The notes under the pieces were generated by a model, which saw nothing but the letters and a program-made list of their open reading frames with translations, was not told the origin of the DNA and made no database searches. Shown here piece after piece: positions 20,255 through 31,000 of a DNA stretch of 48,094 nucleotides. The stretch's first letter is position 1, and the number at the start of each line of letters is the position of its first letter. The translations under genes and the position numbers were made by a program. Source of the stretch: Dicyema japonicum (lineage: Eukaryota; Dicyemida; Rhombozoa; Dicyemidae); assembly GCA_011109175.1 (NCBI GenBank), contig RDEW01000004.1, positions 1,853,769 to 1,901,862 on the forward strand. The letters are read 5' to 3'.

Positions 20255-20850
20255 CCAGTCTCGCTAACTTTTAGGAAAATAGTACTGAGCTGTTAAGACA
20301 TGACCCTCCCAGAGATCCATTCTTTCACTTCGAGCCCTGGTGGTCCATGGCAAAAAAGAGATCCTGGGGAGAATCCTAGTTTACCAATGTAGATTGTCTG
20401 TGGGGGGTGGATCTTATGAATTCTGTAATAACTCGCAAGACGGAGTTCTGGATTAGACTGAGACATTAGACAGTTAGAGATACTTTGGACCCATGTAAGA
20501 AATTTACTTAGTTCGGTGGTAAGACATTTTAATGCTGGCTGAAGTATAGATTAAAAGTAACACTCAGTATTTTGGGTGTTTGATGACAGGGAGAGGACAA
20601 TAATTAGTGATAGAGTTGGTGAGCTGTTAAACTGTCTCTTGTCAGACCTGAAAGGGTGAAAGATGATTTCGTAGTGAAAGGGGTATCCAGTTGGAGTCAT
20701 CCGTTACTCATAAGGTCCATATGAAAATGCAACGTGACTCTCTGAATGTCTGAGTCATTGGCAATATCATCGGCATACGTAAGGACAATTGAGTTTGGAG
20801 TAGTCGGAATACTAGTCAGGTGTCGATTGAAAGGCATTTTGTTAAAACTA
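20255..20850 (-). pseudogene. LINE-B copy 2
   Basis: Minus strand: SIPTTPNSIVLTYADDIAND (RT motif C, Tyr-Ala-Asp-Asp, about 20763-20800), SDIQRVTLHFHMDLMSNG, PKILSVTFNLYFS, then the same 3' end as the other LINE-B copies (the CCCAGAGATCCATT block is also at 23255). Frames shift several times. The 3' edge GCGAGACTGGGGTTAA lies at about 20250. Confidence 0.75.
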
Positions 20851-21439
20851 ACGTTTAGTTGTTTTGGATTAAAATTAATCTTAATTTTAAAAATAATAAA
20901 TTTTAATATTTCATTTAGGCTACGGGTTCGAATCTCGCTGCTGTTCGGTTTAAGATTGTACTTTGACTTCCATCTTTATTTAATCAACTGTGCACGGTTC
21001 ATGGGGGGAATAAATCATGATGTTTTGCTCTTGTATAAGTAGAGCGTCCAACCTCCATCAAGTGTATCGTTGCCCATGTTCGTCCATTAATTAAGGAATT
21101 GCCTAGATGAAGTGAGAGTTGCCTACCCTGAAACAAATAACTCTGATGAAGGATTCTGTTAATTCGTAACGAATATCTCAATGGACAGTTAATTTTTGAA
21201 CCAGTTTCCATGGAAACATCAGGACTCACAGCGACTCATTATCAGATTGCTTATCGCACGGAGAAAAAAATGATAAAAGAGAAAGGAGCTTGCTTATTGA
21301 GTGTATTTCCTTACAGATCTTCAGGGCTTTACAGAAGAGTTAAAAAGGGAAATATCTTCCCTTGGCGAACAAATACTTCTTTCAAATCATTTTAGTGTTA
21401 TCTCTGACGAAGATCCACTGACACTTGATACGTTTGCGG
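20851..21439. other. Unassigned; dispersed repeat inside
   Basis: A minus frame at 20999-21229 (YSLRINRILHQSYLFQGRQL) may be retroelement sequence of unknown part. 21262-21325 repeats about 405-470. A plus frame at 21301-21492 (LQGFTEELKREISSLGEQIL) overlaps the minus-strand RT end. GGGTTCGAATCTCGC at 20934 resembles a tRNA T-arm, but no tRNA folds around it. Confidence 0.4.
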
Positions 21440-22034
21440 ACAAAACATCTTTGTCCGAGACTATTAAATTTTTGACGTATCAATTAAAATAATATCATCC
21501 ACGTGGATTAATATATGCGAGTTATGACAAGGCGGTTAGGAAGACTAGCCATGGATATATTGAATATCAGTAGGCTTAATACAGAGCTCCAAGAGACTCT
21601 TCTGACTAGCGAGATCCCTCCTGAGATACTTCCTCCGACTTTCACAAAGGACTCCTTTTCCGATAAGAAATTTCTTATCCAGTTAAGTAGGTATTTAGGG
21701 ATATCCGCAAACACATGCTGATCCAGAAGAGCTTTATGCCATACACTGTCAAAGCTTTAGAAATATCCAGGCATACAAAGTTCAATTCCCACCGGCTATT
21801 AATGGTCTTCAGAATGACCGAATTCAACTGGTAGAAACAGTCTGCACACGATCTTCCGGGCCGAAAACCCCATTGGAACGAGAGCAAGAAATTAGTATCT
21901 TCTATGGGGAGAATCTCTGATCTCGTAAATTTGATGCTTTCAGGGAGTGTGTAGGATAATGGCCACAATCTTCTTTTCTCTGCAAACATAATTGCGATTG
22001 AAAAACGGTGAATTTGGCTTATCATCATGGGCAT
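21440..22034 (-). pseudogene. LINE-C reverse transcriptase fragment
   Basis: Minus strand: TNFLLSFQWGFRPGRSCADC, FYQLNSVILKTINSRWELNF, VCLDISKAL (motif A), YLLNWIRNFLSEKESFVKVG, GGISLVRRVSWSSVLSLLIF (motif B region), MASLPNRLV and HVDDIILIDTSK (motif C, Asp-Asp at 21491-21505). GFRPGRS...LDISKA...VDD is a non-LTR RT. The order and wording match 26470-27620 (+) almost block for block, including SLVRRVS and HVDDII. A shift near 21690 and stops break it. Confidence 0.82.
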
Positions 22035-23185
22035 CGTTTATCGCCGGCTTCCCATGAAGACTGCCTGTCGACTTGTGATCGGACACATTGGTGAACCAAA
22101 TGATACACGCTAACAGTTCAAGCTCCCTGGAGTCAAAAGGGAAGATGAGGAACAGAAAAAACAGAAAATCTTCAATTCATGTAGCCACATAGCATCATAC
22201 TAACGTTGGTGCTACGTGGATTTTGATTTCTTGTACTCGAACCGTTTTTAGATAATTTTTTAATGTTTGAGTATTTTTGTATTGTTTAAATTTATTTTAG
22301 TAATGACTAGAAGTGGTGTTCTCTTCGTATCGTTTTGTAGCCTAAATTTTGATTATATTTTACTTATTGAAGTGACCAGAAGGAATTACAATCTTACACT
22401 ATTCGAAAATAAATTACTTATTGCTGTCTTCCAACTCTTACTCTTAACTGGATTTTGACTTTTTTGTCCACGAAATATGAAAAATTAATCCAATTTACAT
22501 TTTTGAATTGCAAGAATGTGTTTTGTTTTTCCCGGAAATAATCATGCATTTTATCCCAATAAGGAAGGGCTAACTGACAATTGACGCTATATGTGGGGAA
22601 ACCAAAGTAATGTCTAGTGAAGTGATATTGTCTTTCGCAGTATAAGGCGTATTCGTTAAGGATTATACGGTTTTCCAGTAATGAGAGTATAGAATTCCTC
22701 TGGTCTCGGGGTTTTGGCTTTTAAACCACATCGGGTGTTTAGCATCAAGATCCTCACAGAATAAAAAGTTTTAATAGTTATTTAATTCATCCAGTGAGAG
22801 TGTAAACTATTAGACAAGAGTCGGAAGGAAAATGTACATATTTTTTCCTGGAGGAAAAGTCAAAACTTTGGGTAGGAGAAACTATTAATTAATACATCCG
22901 GCTTTCACAGCCGAACGGATGGAGACGAGTTCCTTCAGGCATATAAATCTATTAAGAACCCGAAGTAAAGGAATAAAGTGTCCAGTTGTGGGAATCCCTC
23001 AAAAGAGTGAGGTAACGTTAATTGTCCCATTGGTTCCATCCTGACATTAGGATGACATGGTTTGGTAGACTTCATGAACAGGGGAAGAAAGGATCAGATA
23101 AAAAAGAAATCTTCGACTTAGTAGCTAATGGGAGAATCAGACTCATGGACAATTAAAAAACACTAAATGAGTTCAAAATTAAATT
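22035..23185. other. No gene recognised
   Basis: The first 100 bases may belong to the LINE-C copy above. The rest (a plus frame at 22267-22458, then AT-rich DNA) shows no motif, repeat or RNA gene I can support. Confidence 0.5.
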
Positions 23186-23483
23186 ATTACCCCCAATTTC
23201 GCCATATATAGGAAACTGGCAACCTTCAGAAAACGCGCGGCTAAGAAAGGACGATCCCAGAGATCCATTACTTTCACGTCGTGCCTTGATAGTCCAGGGC
23301 AAGCAAAGAGATCCGAACTACTCTCCCAGCCCGAGATATAGGATTTCCACGTCTTAAACGAGAAAGTTCCAATCTAACGTCCCTTGGAAGAAGGAGTTCT
23401 GAAGCCCTAATCTCAGAAGGTTCTGCGTTCCTGCATCTTGTTCTCTTCAAAGGTTCATAGGACAAGCGTAGACTCAAAGCCAT
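23186..23483 (-). pseudogene. LINE-B 3' end, copy 3
   Basis: Frame 23274-23483 (-): RLSYEPLKRTRCRNAEPSEI, RASELLLPRDVRLELSRLRR. LPRDVR..L.RLR corresponds to SLSRDVRVNLARLRCG in copy 1. The Cys-His tail is missing here: the protein jumps to ISLLALDYQG, a variant also present in the plus-strand copy at 29380-29540. The 3' edge is at about 23186 (GGCGAAATTGGGGGTAAT on the minus strand). Confidence 0.75.
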
Positions 23484-23589
23484 GTATATTTTTGGTTCAG
23501 GTTTGGACTTTTACTGAAGATGGATTTTCTTGAGTGTTATTTGGATGTCAATGAATGTTCTCCGTATGTGTCTGCGTTTACCCATTTAA

Positions 23590-23830
23590 GGTGGATACCC
23601 AGATACAGTATTTTTGACTCCCAATGTAACTGCCCAACTGGCAATTATTTCAAACAACCCGTTAAATTTCTCAATGCTGAATTTTGGATATTCTTCAATT
23701 TTTGTAGGAGGGAGAGTGATATGCATGGAGCCAAGCTTGGGGAGGCATAATTTGAATTGTCTGTTAAATAAGGTTAGACATTCCTTTTCCTGTCAGTGCA
23801 AGTGACCAGCTACAGCTCGAAGCAAAATAT
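23590..23830 (+). repeat. Dispersed segment shared with 29315-29415
   Basis: GCATGGAGCCAAGCTTGGGG then AGGCATA, and AATAAGGT with GACCAGCTAC further on, match the reverse complement of 29315-29415. The open frame here (TPNVTAQLAIISNNPLNFSM, NFGYSSIFVGGRVICMEPSL, GRHNLN) looks like real protein, probably an N-terminal or linker part of a LINE, but I do not know which. Confidence 0.5.
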
Positions 23831-24563
23831 AATTTAATATTTATAATATTCGAACAAATTAATTATAAAAGCTAATGTAACCTTAAGTAGTATCACATCT
23901 GGGTAAAGTATCAAGTCCGAGCTAAGTCGAAAGAAAATGATCATAGACAATGATCATTAAGTGAAAATTCAAAACCATAAACTGTGAATTACGACAGGGT
24001 TAATCTGACCCAAACCCGATTCCTTTAGATTTGGTGTACGACGTTGAATATACTCAGATTATGTAAATACTAAACGAGTAAGCAAAAAAGAGGCAAATTA
24101 GTGACGTCCAAACTTTTAAGATTCCTGTACACAAATAACGGAATTGGTACCCGTATGAGTAGTGGTCACTCCGAGTTTGTAAGACTTAAGTCTTCATAAG
24201 CTAGAAGAAAAAGAAAAACAGAAATCAAAGTGTGACCACTCCAAAATATGTAGGTCGATGGATTAGCTTTGGATATGACGAGGAATTGAAGAGGCAGACA
24301 GTTGAGCTACAAAAATGGGAGAACAAAAGCGAAGACTAATTTTTGAAAAACAAAAAAAGATCCAACCAGGCTACACGCGAGTAAGGAACCCAAGACAACC
24401 AAAGACTTAGGTTGCTGTACAATCTTCCAAAAAGTCATTTTTCTGCCTATTCCCGTCAGAGTAGACGACATACAGAACTGGGGTATCTGAAGCTGTTAAT
24501 GAAACCCATACAAAGTGATCAGAGTACAAAACTAAGGATGCTGTACCAATTAATGAAGCACTT
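23831..24563. other. No gene recognised
   Basis: Lysine/asparagine-rich translations in all frames with many stops. It may contain the 5' untranslated region of LINE-C, but I cannot delimit it. Confidence 0.45.
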
Positions 24564-25640
24564 ATGAAAACGACCAATACGGCTATGGAGGACTCTGAAA
24601 ACTTGATAGTTCATATTTTAGTCTTTTCAGATATAAAAATCGTGAACGTACTTTACTTACACAACCGTTCTGGATCCACGTGGATGAGTCACAAACGCTC
24701 AGGTATCTTCGTCTGGAATTCCATGAAGAAGATGGCTTTTATTGAGGTCATGAACAACCCCATCTATTACAAAAGTCTCACATATGTATCGAAAAGGACA
24801 GATGCTGACAATGGCAAAGGTTCCATTGGATATAAGGCGGAGGCAACTTAGATAATTACTGTGGTTTCTTCATAAGAAGGAATGCTTACTTGTGAATGGA
24901 TGAGAAGAGGTCTGACACTGCATATAAATGCAAGGAAAAAAGGAAATGTCTCCGTTGTACCGAAGAACATGACCTAATGGATTGAGAGGTGAAACCTGGA
25001 TTGAGACTGAACTGAATCAACTAAGGTTTTTCTTAACCTCAGGTGCGTTCTTCAAAAAGTAATGAGCCGGTTTGACAGAATTAAAGTAACATCTCTGAGA
25101 AGATCTCATAAGAATTGAAAAAATGTAATTTCAAGATTAAAAGAGCTTAGGAAAATTCTGGGAGTTAATTTAAATGCGATGGTGGACCTGGCAATGGAGA
25201 GACAGGCAACCTAAAAACCAGTTGATAAGAGACTTGAAGAGAGTGCTGGTGATGACTGATCTCTAGGGAAGAAGCATCATGATCTGGTACTATTTGCGGC
25301 AGCCACAAGGGCGGACGTCTTGGTGGTCAACGAAACAAAAAAAACACACACGTCATGGAAGGATACCATTCGGTGATATCCCTTGGAAGGATGACGCTAT
25401 AACCGGTGCGGGAAGATTTATTTTTTACCGGAGTGTTTAGAATTCGTGATCCATCAGTCATCTGTAATATATCTTGTGAATTCATAAGCATGGATGTTTG
25501 TTGTGGGGAATATGGATAGTGTTGAAGGTTTATCTTCAAAGAATTCGGCAACTTGTTCTACAAAGACATAAGATTCTACAACAAGAATCCCTATTCCATC
25601 TTAGTTGTCGATCTTAATTCAAAAAATACAAATTTGCTGC
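24564..25640 (+). pseudogene. LINE-C ORF1 and endonuclease part
   Basis: 24564-24851 is an open frame of 95 codons (MEDSENLIVHILVFSDIKIV, SHKRSGIFVWNSMKKMAFIE). At 24923-24985 comes a retroviral-type zinc knuckle, YKCKEKRKCLRCTEEHDLMD, whose last Cys is replaced by a stop. At 25271-25336: HHDLVLFAAATRADVLVVNE, the first motif of an APE endonuclease with the catalytic Glu. At about 25598-25630: LVVDLNSKNTNL, the equivalent of GDFNA. A CCHC ORF1 followed by APE fits a Jockey-like LINE. The SDH motif and the start of RT are missing because another LINE fragment occupies 25690-26120. Confidence 0.7.
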
Positions 25641-25689
25641 TACACGACAAATATGAACATGGGGAACCTCAAAAAACGATTTAGAGAGG

Positions 25690-26120
25690 CTAGACACTTT
25701 ACACAGAAGCCAACAGCGCATACTGACTGGAATCTCTTTGGCCGAGAATAAATCTCAAACGAGAAACTATATGCTCTATGTAAATCTACACCAATTAACA
25801 TGGACGTTATTTTATCGAGATAGCAACTATTTTGACATATTCTCAGACTGGACCCGACTACGCCGTGTAACAGAATAATGGAAGAATATTTCTATTGCGC
25901 CGGAAACCACGGATTTGGAAGCAGACCAAGAAATACACTTCCAATTTGCTTAAAAGATGATATAGAAACAATCGGTCGTAAATTGGTGACAGCAGACGAC
26001 CTGGATGATGTTCGAATGAGGACCAGAAACAAGATGGCGTTGGCGAGGAGGATGGCCGTAAAGCATGACTCAAGCGAAACCCTTTTAGGGCTACGCGAAG
26101 GAACTTTTAACTAACTAACG
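25690..26120 (+). pseudogene. LINE-E C-terminus inside LINE-C
   Basis: Pieces in order: QQRILTGIS, ISNEKLYALCKSTPINMDVI, LF-stop-HILRLDPTTPCNRI, MEEYFYCAGNHGFGSRPRNT, LPICLKDDIETIGRKLVTAD, DLDDVRMRTRNKMALARRMA, stop near 26114. RWRLFGHILRL..TP..RAM..YF...RPR.TLP..L..D is the tail of a LINE protein. The same tail starts at 47820-47940. It lies between the LINE-C endonuclease (ends about 25640) and LINE-C RT (starts about 26470), so it is either an insertion into LINE-C or a chimera. Confidence 0.7.
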
Positions 26121-26469
26121 ACAAATCAGGATGGCCTGTGAAGTTCTAAGGTCGGAAGAGTGCAATCATTTCTGTTATAACGGTGAGGGCAAACTGCAGT
26201 ATTTCCTTCATCGTCTTTACTATTTGCCCATGTTGATTTACCTAGAACCTTGTGAGATATCGGAAGTGACCATATCCTTCAGGAACTTTTTATTGGTCTG
26301 AGCCCGGATATTATTGAATATATTTTTCTCTCAAAAATGACGTGTCCGTATTGATTGGAATCATTATCGACTTTTCATGTCCAAGGGTTTGTGTAGAACG
26401 TGTGTTTGTCATCGTAGGAAGCAATAATTCGAAAAAGTGAGAAAATATCTGAGTCCAGAAGACGTATCT
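26121..26469. other. Spacer without recognised motif
   Basis: Between the LINE-E tail and the LINE-C RT. It may hold degraded LINE-C linker sequence. No motif seen. Confidence 0.4.
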
Positions 26470-27620
26470 ACAATGGAAGAGGTCTATAGTGAGGATGATC
26501 CCAAAATCGGGAAAATCAAAGAAAGACCCTCAGAGTTATAGGCCAATTAGTTTGATATGATCCATTTCGAAGAGGATAGTTATGTTCACCATCTGTGTCG
26601 GTATTATGAAAATACTAATCTATTGCTCCCCTTCTAATGGGGTTTTCCACCGGAAGACTATATCTACCAGATAAATTCGGAAATCCAGAAGACCTTTGAT
26701 AGCTGGAGGCAATTGAACTTGATATGCCTGGATATTTCAGTATATGACACGAAGCTCTTCTGGCTCAGCTTCTGTCTGCGGATATCCCTATATACCTACT
26801 TAACTGGATAAAAAATTTCCGCCAGGTGTTATCGAAAATGTGTCAGTTCCCGAAAGCAACACCGGGAAATGATGAGAATATTGCTGAGAGAAACAGGGAT
26901 CACCTGATGGCGTTTTTTCCTTTTAATTAGTTTACCTGGTGATTTTTGGCTTATTAATAATAAGAAATTCCTTATAGAGAAGGGAGTCCTTTGTGAAAGT
27001 CGGAGGAAGTATCTTAGGTGGGATCTCGCTAGTCAGAAGAGTCTCACAGGAGTCTGTATTGCCATTCAATATATTCATGGTTAGTCTGCCTAAACCGCCT
27101 TGTAACTCGGATGTATTAATTCACGTGGATGATATCATTTTAATGGATACCTCCAAGAATTAAATACTCTCGGAAAGAGGACTGAATATTCACTTTGAGT
27201 AAAAATGTGGATTCCTTATGCTATCTGGGAGTGGACATCGACCGTAGCGGCATGTATATTGAAGATATCAGAGTGAGAAAGAAGAAATCTCTACAGGCTC
27301 TTCTATATGTGTCAACATGGAAACTTTTCTATATATCTTCTGTGGACTAATTCTCCAAACTTGCTTTATGGATGCGAGGGATGGTTTTTCTCCAAGAAGA
27401 ACAAGATCATATCCTTATTGGAGAACAAAACGTCGCCCATCAAGTTGGGAGAAAAGGCTGATGGATGAGTTGACTGAGGATGAATACAAACTCTTAACAA
27501 CAATGAGGTGTATGATCGAGAAGAGGATAAAGCTTTTCAAGACAAAACCAAAAGTCCAAAGCATGCGAAGGAACTATAATTTCTCCCCAAAGAATGCGTC
27601 TCAAATACAATATTGAAAGT
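26470..27620 (+). pseudogene. LINE-C reverse transcriptase, copy 2
   Basis: In order: KKDPQSYRPISLI (26516-26560), MGFRPEDYIYQINSEIQK, LNLICLDISVYDTKLFWL (motif A; the Asp of LDIS is kept), WIKNF, then a 139-bp interruption (26821-26959), GGISLVRRVSQESVLPFNIF (motif B), HVDDIILMDTSK (motif C, 27122-27157), DSLCYLGVDIDRSGMYIEDI, and LLYGCEGWFFSKKNKIISLL (27361-27420). The last is the LLYG.E.W signature after the thumb. Frames change at least four times. It corresponds to the minus copy at 21440-22034. An alternative 99-codon frame at 27317-27616 overlaps the true one. Confidence 0.85.
26821..26959. mobile_element. 139-bp insertion in LINE-C RT
   Basis: LINE-C copy 1 reads ATAAGAAATTTCTTATC without interruption. 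Here ATAAAAAATTTCC (26808-26820) and ATAAGAAATTCC (26960-26971) flank 139 bp starting GCCAGGTGTTATCG and ending TTTTTGGCTTATTAATA. The flanks look like a target-site duplication of 12-13 bp. The last 35 bp plus the LINE-C flank recur at 29231-29300, so the insertion was inherited by more than one LINE-C copy. No coding capacity. Confidence 0.6.
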
Positions 27621-27624
27621 CTTT

Positions 27625-28260
27625 TTAAAAAGGGATTGTCAATCGCCTAGTGCATATTTAATCAAGTCTCCGTATATGTTGTCTGGTCCAGCTCCCCTGT
27701 TGATTAACTTATTGATTGCAAATTTAAGTGCCCTTTGTAGAAATAGGTAGGTTCAGCTTGTTGGTGATTTCTCTAATGACCCCATATATGAGGGATCATT
27801 TCACTCAGAAGTCCTGAAAATGTTAAGCAATAATCTCAGTTATTTCTTTACTATCCATTACATTTCTTCCTTGAAGTTATCAATACAAATATTCATAGGT
27901 TGAAATCCTCTCTCCAAAAGTCTCCAAACCATCCTTGAAGATTTTCCATCTTTTCTGAGTCCATGTAGTCTTATGTCCCCCATTATGATCCAATGTCAAA
28001 TTACAAATAAAGTAGTCAAACACGTTACAGAATTGTGCAAGCGACTCTCCTGAAATATTTCTTCTCCCCCAAGCATGTCTTCCTATACAGTGTTCTCTTC
28101 AAGAATAGTGACCCAGTTTTTAATAACAATCTTCTCATAATAAAGTCATAGGCTTGGAGATCAGAGACAGTATCACCTAACCACTATGTTATTCTACTGC
28201 ACAATCTTATTCCAAAGTTTCCTTAAATTGCAGAAGCATATGGACCTCATAACAAATTGG
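27625..28260 (-). pseudogene. LINE endonuclease-RT linker and RT start
   Basis: Minus strand from 28000 downward: LTLDHNGGHKTTWTQKRW, KIFKDGLETFGERISTYEYL, then INKLINRGAGPDNIYGDLIK (27655-27715), matching the N(K/R)GAGPD.I.GE.LK entry of a LINE RT domain. The catalytic motifs are not included; the copy is cut near 27625, where LINE-C ends. Opposite orientation to LINE-C, so one inserted next to or into the other. Confidence 0.65.
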
Positions 28261-28312
28261 TTTATGCCCACCATCTAACCTTTTCGTCATCAAAGTCCAT
28301 CACAGTCTATAC

Positions 28313-29150
28313 CAAGGGTCTCAAACACGCGACCAAAAATAATCTAAAAAATTAATATAATTTTTAAAATATGTTATTTATTTCAAATTAATTTATAATT
28401 TTAACAGTCATGCTTTTTGATTTGTTTTTTGTTTCTCTTGAAAAATGTCTACCAAATAAGGAAAATAGAACAAGAAAACAGTGAGCATTTATATTTTGTT
28501 TCAGATTTGAAACAAAAGTTCAATGCTGTGGGTACAATTGGAGTACGAAAAGAGAATAATATAAGAAAGCATTACGAGTCTAATTATAAAGGTGACTATG
28601 GAATTTATTATTGACAATTGCAATAAGAAAAAGCACGAATAGTAAAATCCTATTTATTAAATCAGCGAAATTTTTTCAAAAATATGAATATTCGACTGAG
28701 AATGTGGTACAGTTATGTTGTAAGTGAAATGATCGCAAAATCGACAAACCATTTACAGATAAAAATTTTATTAAAGACTCTCTTTTAGTTATTTATAACT
28801 TTGACGAACGTTTTCAAGATTTTTTGATATTAATTTATCAATTAAAACTTTTACGACTCCAATGTCAATAAATGTTGAACTCATTGCTAAACAGTATAAC
28901 TTCAAAATGACACCCAGTTGAAAGAAAAACATGCTGAAGTTGGAATGTAAGAATTATATAAATGTAAATCTTCCCTGTAAAAGATATCCTCAACTACATT
29001 CAACAATGAAATTAAATTAATCCTCTTTCAAATCACGACCAACGGATGAACGTTTACAGTCTCTCTTAAGGCTGCCACCTTTAAAAGAACATAATCTTTA
29101 GCCAGACATTGAATCATTGCTTTCCAAAAATCGTGGAATATTAAGTAATA
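28313..29150 (+). mobile_element. hAT transposon, internally deleted, copy 2
   Basis: Starts CAAGGGTCTCAAACACGCG, a hAT-type end. The N-terminal BED finger region is at 28450-28610: RKIEQENSEHLYFVSDLKQK, GVRKENNIRKHYESNYKGDY; the expected C-x2-C is lost, H-Y-E-S-N-Y stands for HYESKH. After a gap come C-terminal pieces: NFDERFQDF (about 28795), SINVELIAKQYNFKM, then SRPTDERLQSLLRLPP and PDIESLLS (29030-29120), the SRLTDEHL dimerisation end of hAT transposases. The central DDE catalytic part is missing. Right terminus not found. Inactive. Confidence 0.7.
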
Positions 29151-29230
29151 AATTGTTTTACGTGTTTATAATAAATTAACTTTTATTTTGAAAATTTAAA
29201 AGTTAAAAAAATTATTAATTTAATTTCAAA

Positions 29231-29300
29231 AATTAGTTTACCTGGTTATTTTTGGCTTATTAAAAAAAGAAGAAATTTCTTATCCGGCAAGGAGAATAAA
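29231..29300 (+). repeat. LINE-C piece carrying the 139-bp insert
   Basis: AATTAGTTT then ACCTGGTTATTTTTGGCTTA, and AGAAATTTCTTATCCGG match 26925-26987, including the junction between insert and LINE-C. Confidence 0.65.
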
Positions 29301-29379
29301 AAAAGTAGTAGCTGGCCACTCGAACGGCCAGCAAAATCAGTGCCATACCTTATTGTACAAGCAATTCATTAGGAAAACG

Positions 29380-29540
29380 ATAATCTATGCCTCCCCAAGC
29401 TGGGTCCCTTGCATGAAAGTGTCCGGTTGGGAGAGAAATTCGGGATTTCTTTGCTTGCCCTGGATCTCCTGGATGTCAAAGTAATAGGTCCCTGGGAGCG
29501 TCCTTTTGACGGTTGTCAGTTTCCTAAATGTTAGCGATAA
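29380..29540 (+). pseudogene. LINE-B 3' end, copy 4
   Basis: TTTCTTTGCTTGCCCTGGAT, AAAGTAATAGGTCCCTGGGA, GCGTCCTTTTGACGG and TTGTCAGTTTCCTAAATG match, in opposite orientation, 23200-23330. So the two copies share the variant 3' end that lacks the Cys-His tail. Upstream (29315-29415) overlaps the segment shared with 23722-23815. Confidence 0.7.
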
Positions 29541-30239
29541 TTTGCTTTTAATTTATATAATATAGGTTCATTAAAAATTATGTGACCAGGAGGTGATCGG
29601 ATAATGGTTTCAAGAGGGGATCAAATATCCAGGACACATATGAAACTAGGAAAAACTTTCTGAAAAAAAATTTAAAAAGGAAGGGTACAGGTGGGAGTCC
29701 AAACCTTATGGTTGGACTCATATGTAATACCCTCTAGAAAACTAGAGGTTTCCACATCGACGTTAGGTTCAACCACACATTCGTCAAAATTGAATGTAAT
29801 GATTTACAACACTTGTTATATTATTATTTGAGACTGTGACTCCCTTTCGAGAAATCGTGCACGAATCGCAATAGGAAAGTTATGTTCTTCCTGTGGCTTG
29901 TGCCACCCCCAGATGATCCAGTCTGTTAGACTTCTCCACCGTCTTCTTGAGATTCCGATTTTTGGAGGCTTTCCGAGTCCTTAGTTGTTTTCCACATCTG
30001 GATTCTTTCGCAGTTCACATTTGTAGATGAGGAAAGGCAGTATAATTCTTTCAAAAATAAAGATAAACGTCTACTTCTTCAAATTGAGTTTTTGTAGACA
30101 CAGAAGTGCTGGTAAACCTTTTTCTTTTTCATTAATCTCCTCTACATCCAAAACGGACTCCCGAATAACAAAGATGATCAACATTGCTTATACCACTCAG
30201 TATGTACTTCTCTTGAAAAAAACTTTATAAAGTGTAAAA
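29541..30239. other. No gene recognised
   Basis: Contains a small hairpin (CCTCTAG AAAA CTAGAGG, 29731-29748). The plus frame at 30027-30230 is not convincing. No motif, repeat family or RNA gene seen. Confidence 0.5.
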
Positions 30240-30494
30240 TTCGCATGGATTTCTACTTTTCCATAGAAAGACTTAAGCCGCTGGATTTGCACCACCAGAG
30301 AATTAGAGGACTTTTACGTATCTCACAAATAATATTCTCCCCATCAGAAGATTCCTTAACCAATCGAGTAAAAGTTTTGGAATTTCATCTGCGAATAGCT
30401 GATAAATAGTTTCATACAAGAAACTATAAAGATCGATGATCTCCTTGGTGAAGAGTATTTTGTTCCTGCGAAGGGTCATAAAAAGACAAGTCAA
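30240..30494 (-). pseudogene. LINE reverse transcriptase fragment
   Basis: Minus strand: IDLYSFLYETIYQLFADEIP, KLLLDWLRNLLMGRILFVRY. The segment aligns with IPKYLLNWIRNFLSEKESFV of LINE-C, the helix before motif B, and is followed by FSGGANPAA in place of SGGISLVRRV. Only about 60 codons remain, with stops before and after. Confidence 0.55.
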
Positions 30495-30695
30495 ACTAAA
30501 ATGGCCAGGTATTCTATTGGTTGTGGTTACTCACGGGTTGTTTTGCAGTTCAAATCCAGCGAGTATACCCCTAGTCGATTTTTTTCTCTGTTTATTTGTA
30601 ATTCCTGTGACCATAATTCTAAGGACCCACTATTGTATTCGATTCAGTTATCCGACGCCAGAGAATAACAAATTACTTCAGAACTCAAACATCTT

Positions 30696-30760
30696 GTGGA
30701 CCACATGACGCCACTCTAATATGGAAGGGAAGGAGTAGACAAGACTACATGGCGCCACGC
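30696..30760 (-). repeat. Two 19-bp motifs, minus strand
   Basis: On the minus strand 30696-30714 is GTGGCGTCATGTGGTCCAC, one base different from 650-668. 30741-30760 is GCGTGGCGCCATGTAGTCTT. They lie 45 bp apart in the same orientation, between two LINE fragments. Confidence 0.7.
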
Positions 30761-30789
30761 GGCCTAATAATTTTGTCTTCACCCGGGAT

Positions 30790-31000
30790 CAATTAACCTA
30801 GACGATTGACCACTGCAATCTGCTTGGCTTACAAGCGGAAGACCTAGTGGGTCGGATCGACGACTCTGTAAGAAAACAACAGAACATTTACTCGTTTATG
30901 GGGAGGGAGGAAGGTCTACATACTATCTAGATCTTCTCATATAATAGAAATTTGAGGTAGCAGTAGGAGAGTCCAAGATGTGGCAGGACTTGAGTTACAA
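30790..31000 (+). pseudogene. Retroelement Cys-His tail fragment
   Basis: DHCNLLGLQAEDLVG, then in a shifted frame RRLCKKTTEHLLVYGEGGRS and YYLDLLI. The C...TTEHLL.YGEG order resembles the C..C.E.ETTEHLLCEC end of Jockey-like or related elements with an RNase H and zinc tail. The second Cys is lost. Evidence is short. Confidence 0.5.

Noticed and set aside
20930-20950. tRNA-like T-arm GGGTTCGAATCTCGC
   Set aside because: No matching acceptor, D-arm or anticodon stem can be built from the AT-rich DNA upstream. A similar B-box-like GGGTTCGATTCT at 43476 fails for the same reason.
27317-27616. 99-codon frame as a separate gene
   Set aside because: It overlaps the LLYGCEGW block of LINE-C RT in another frame, which is the conserved one.
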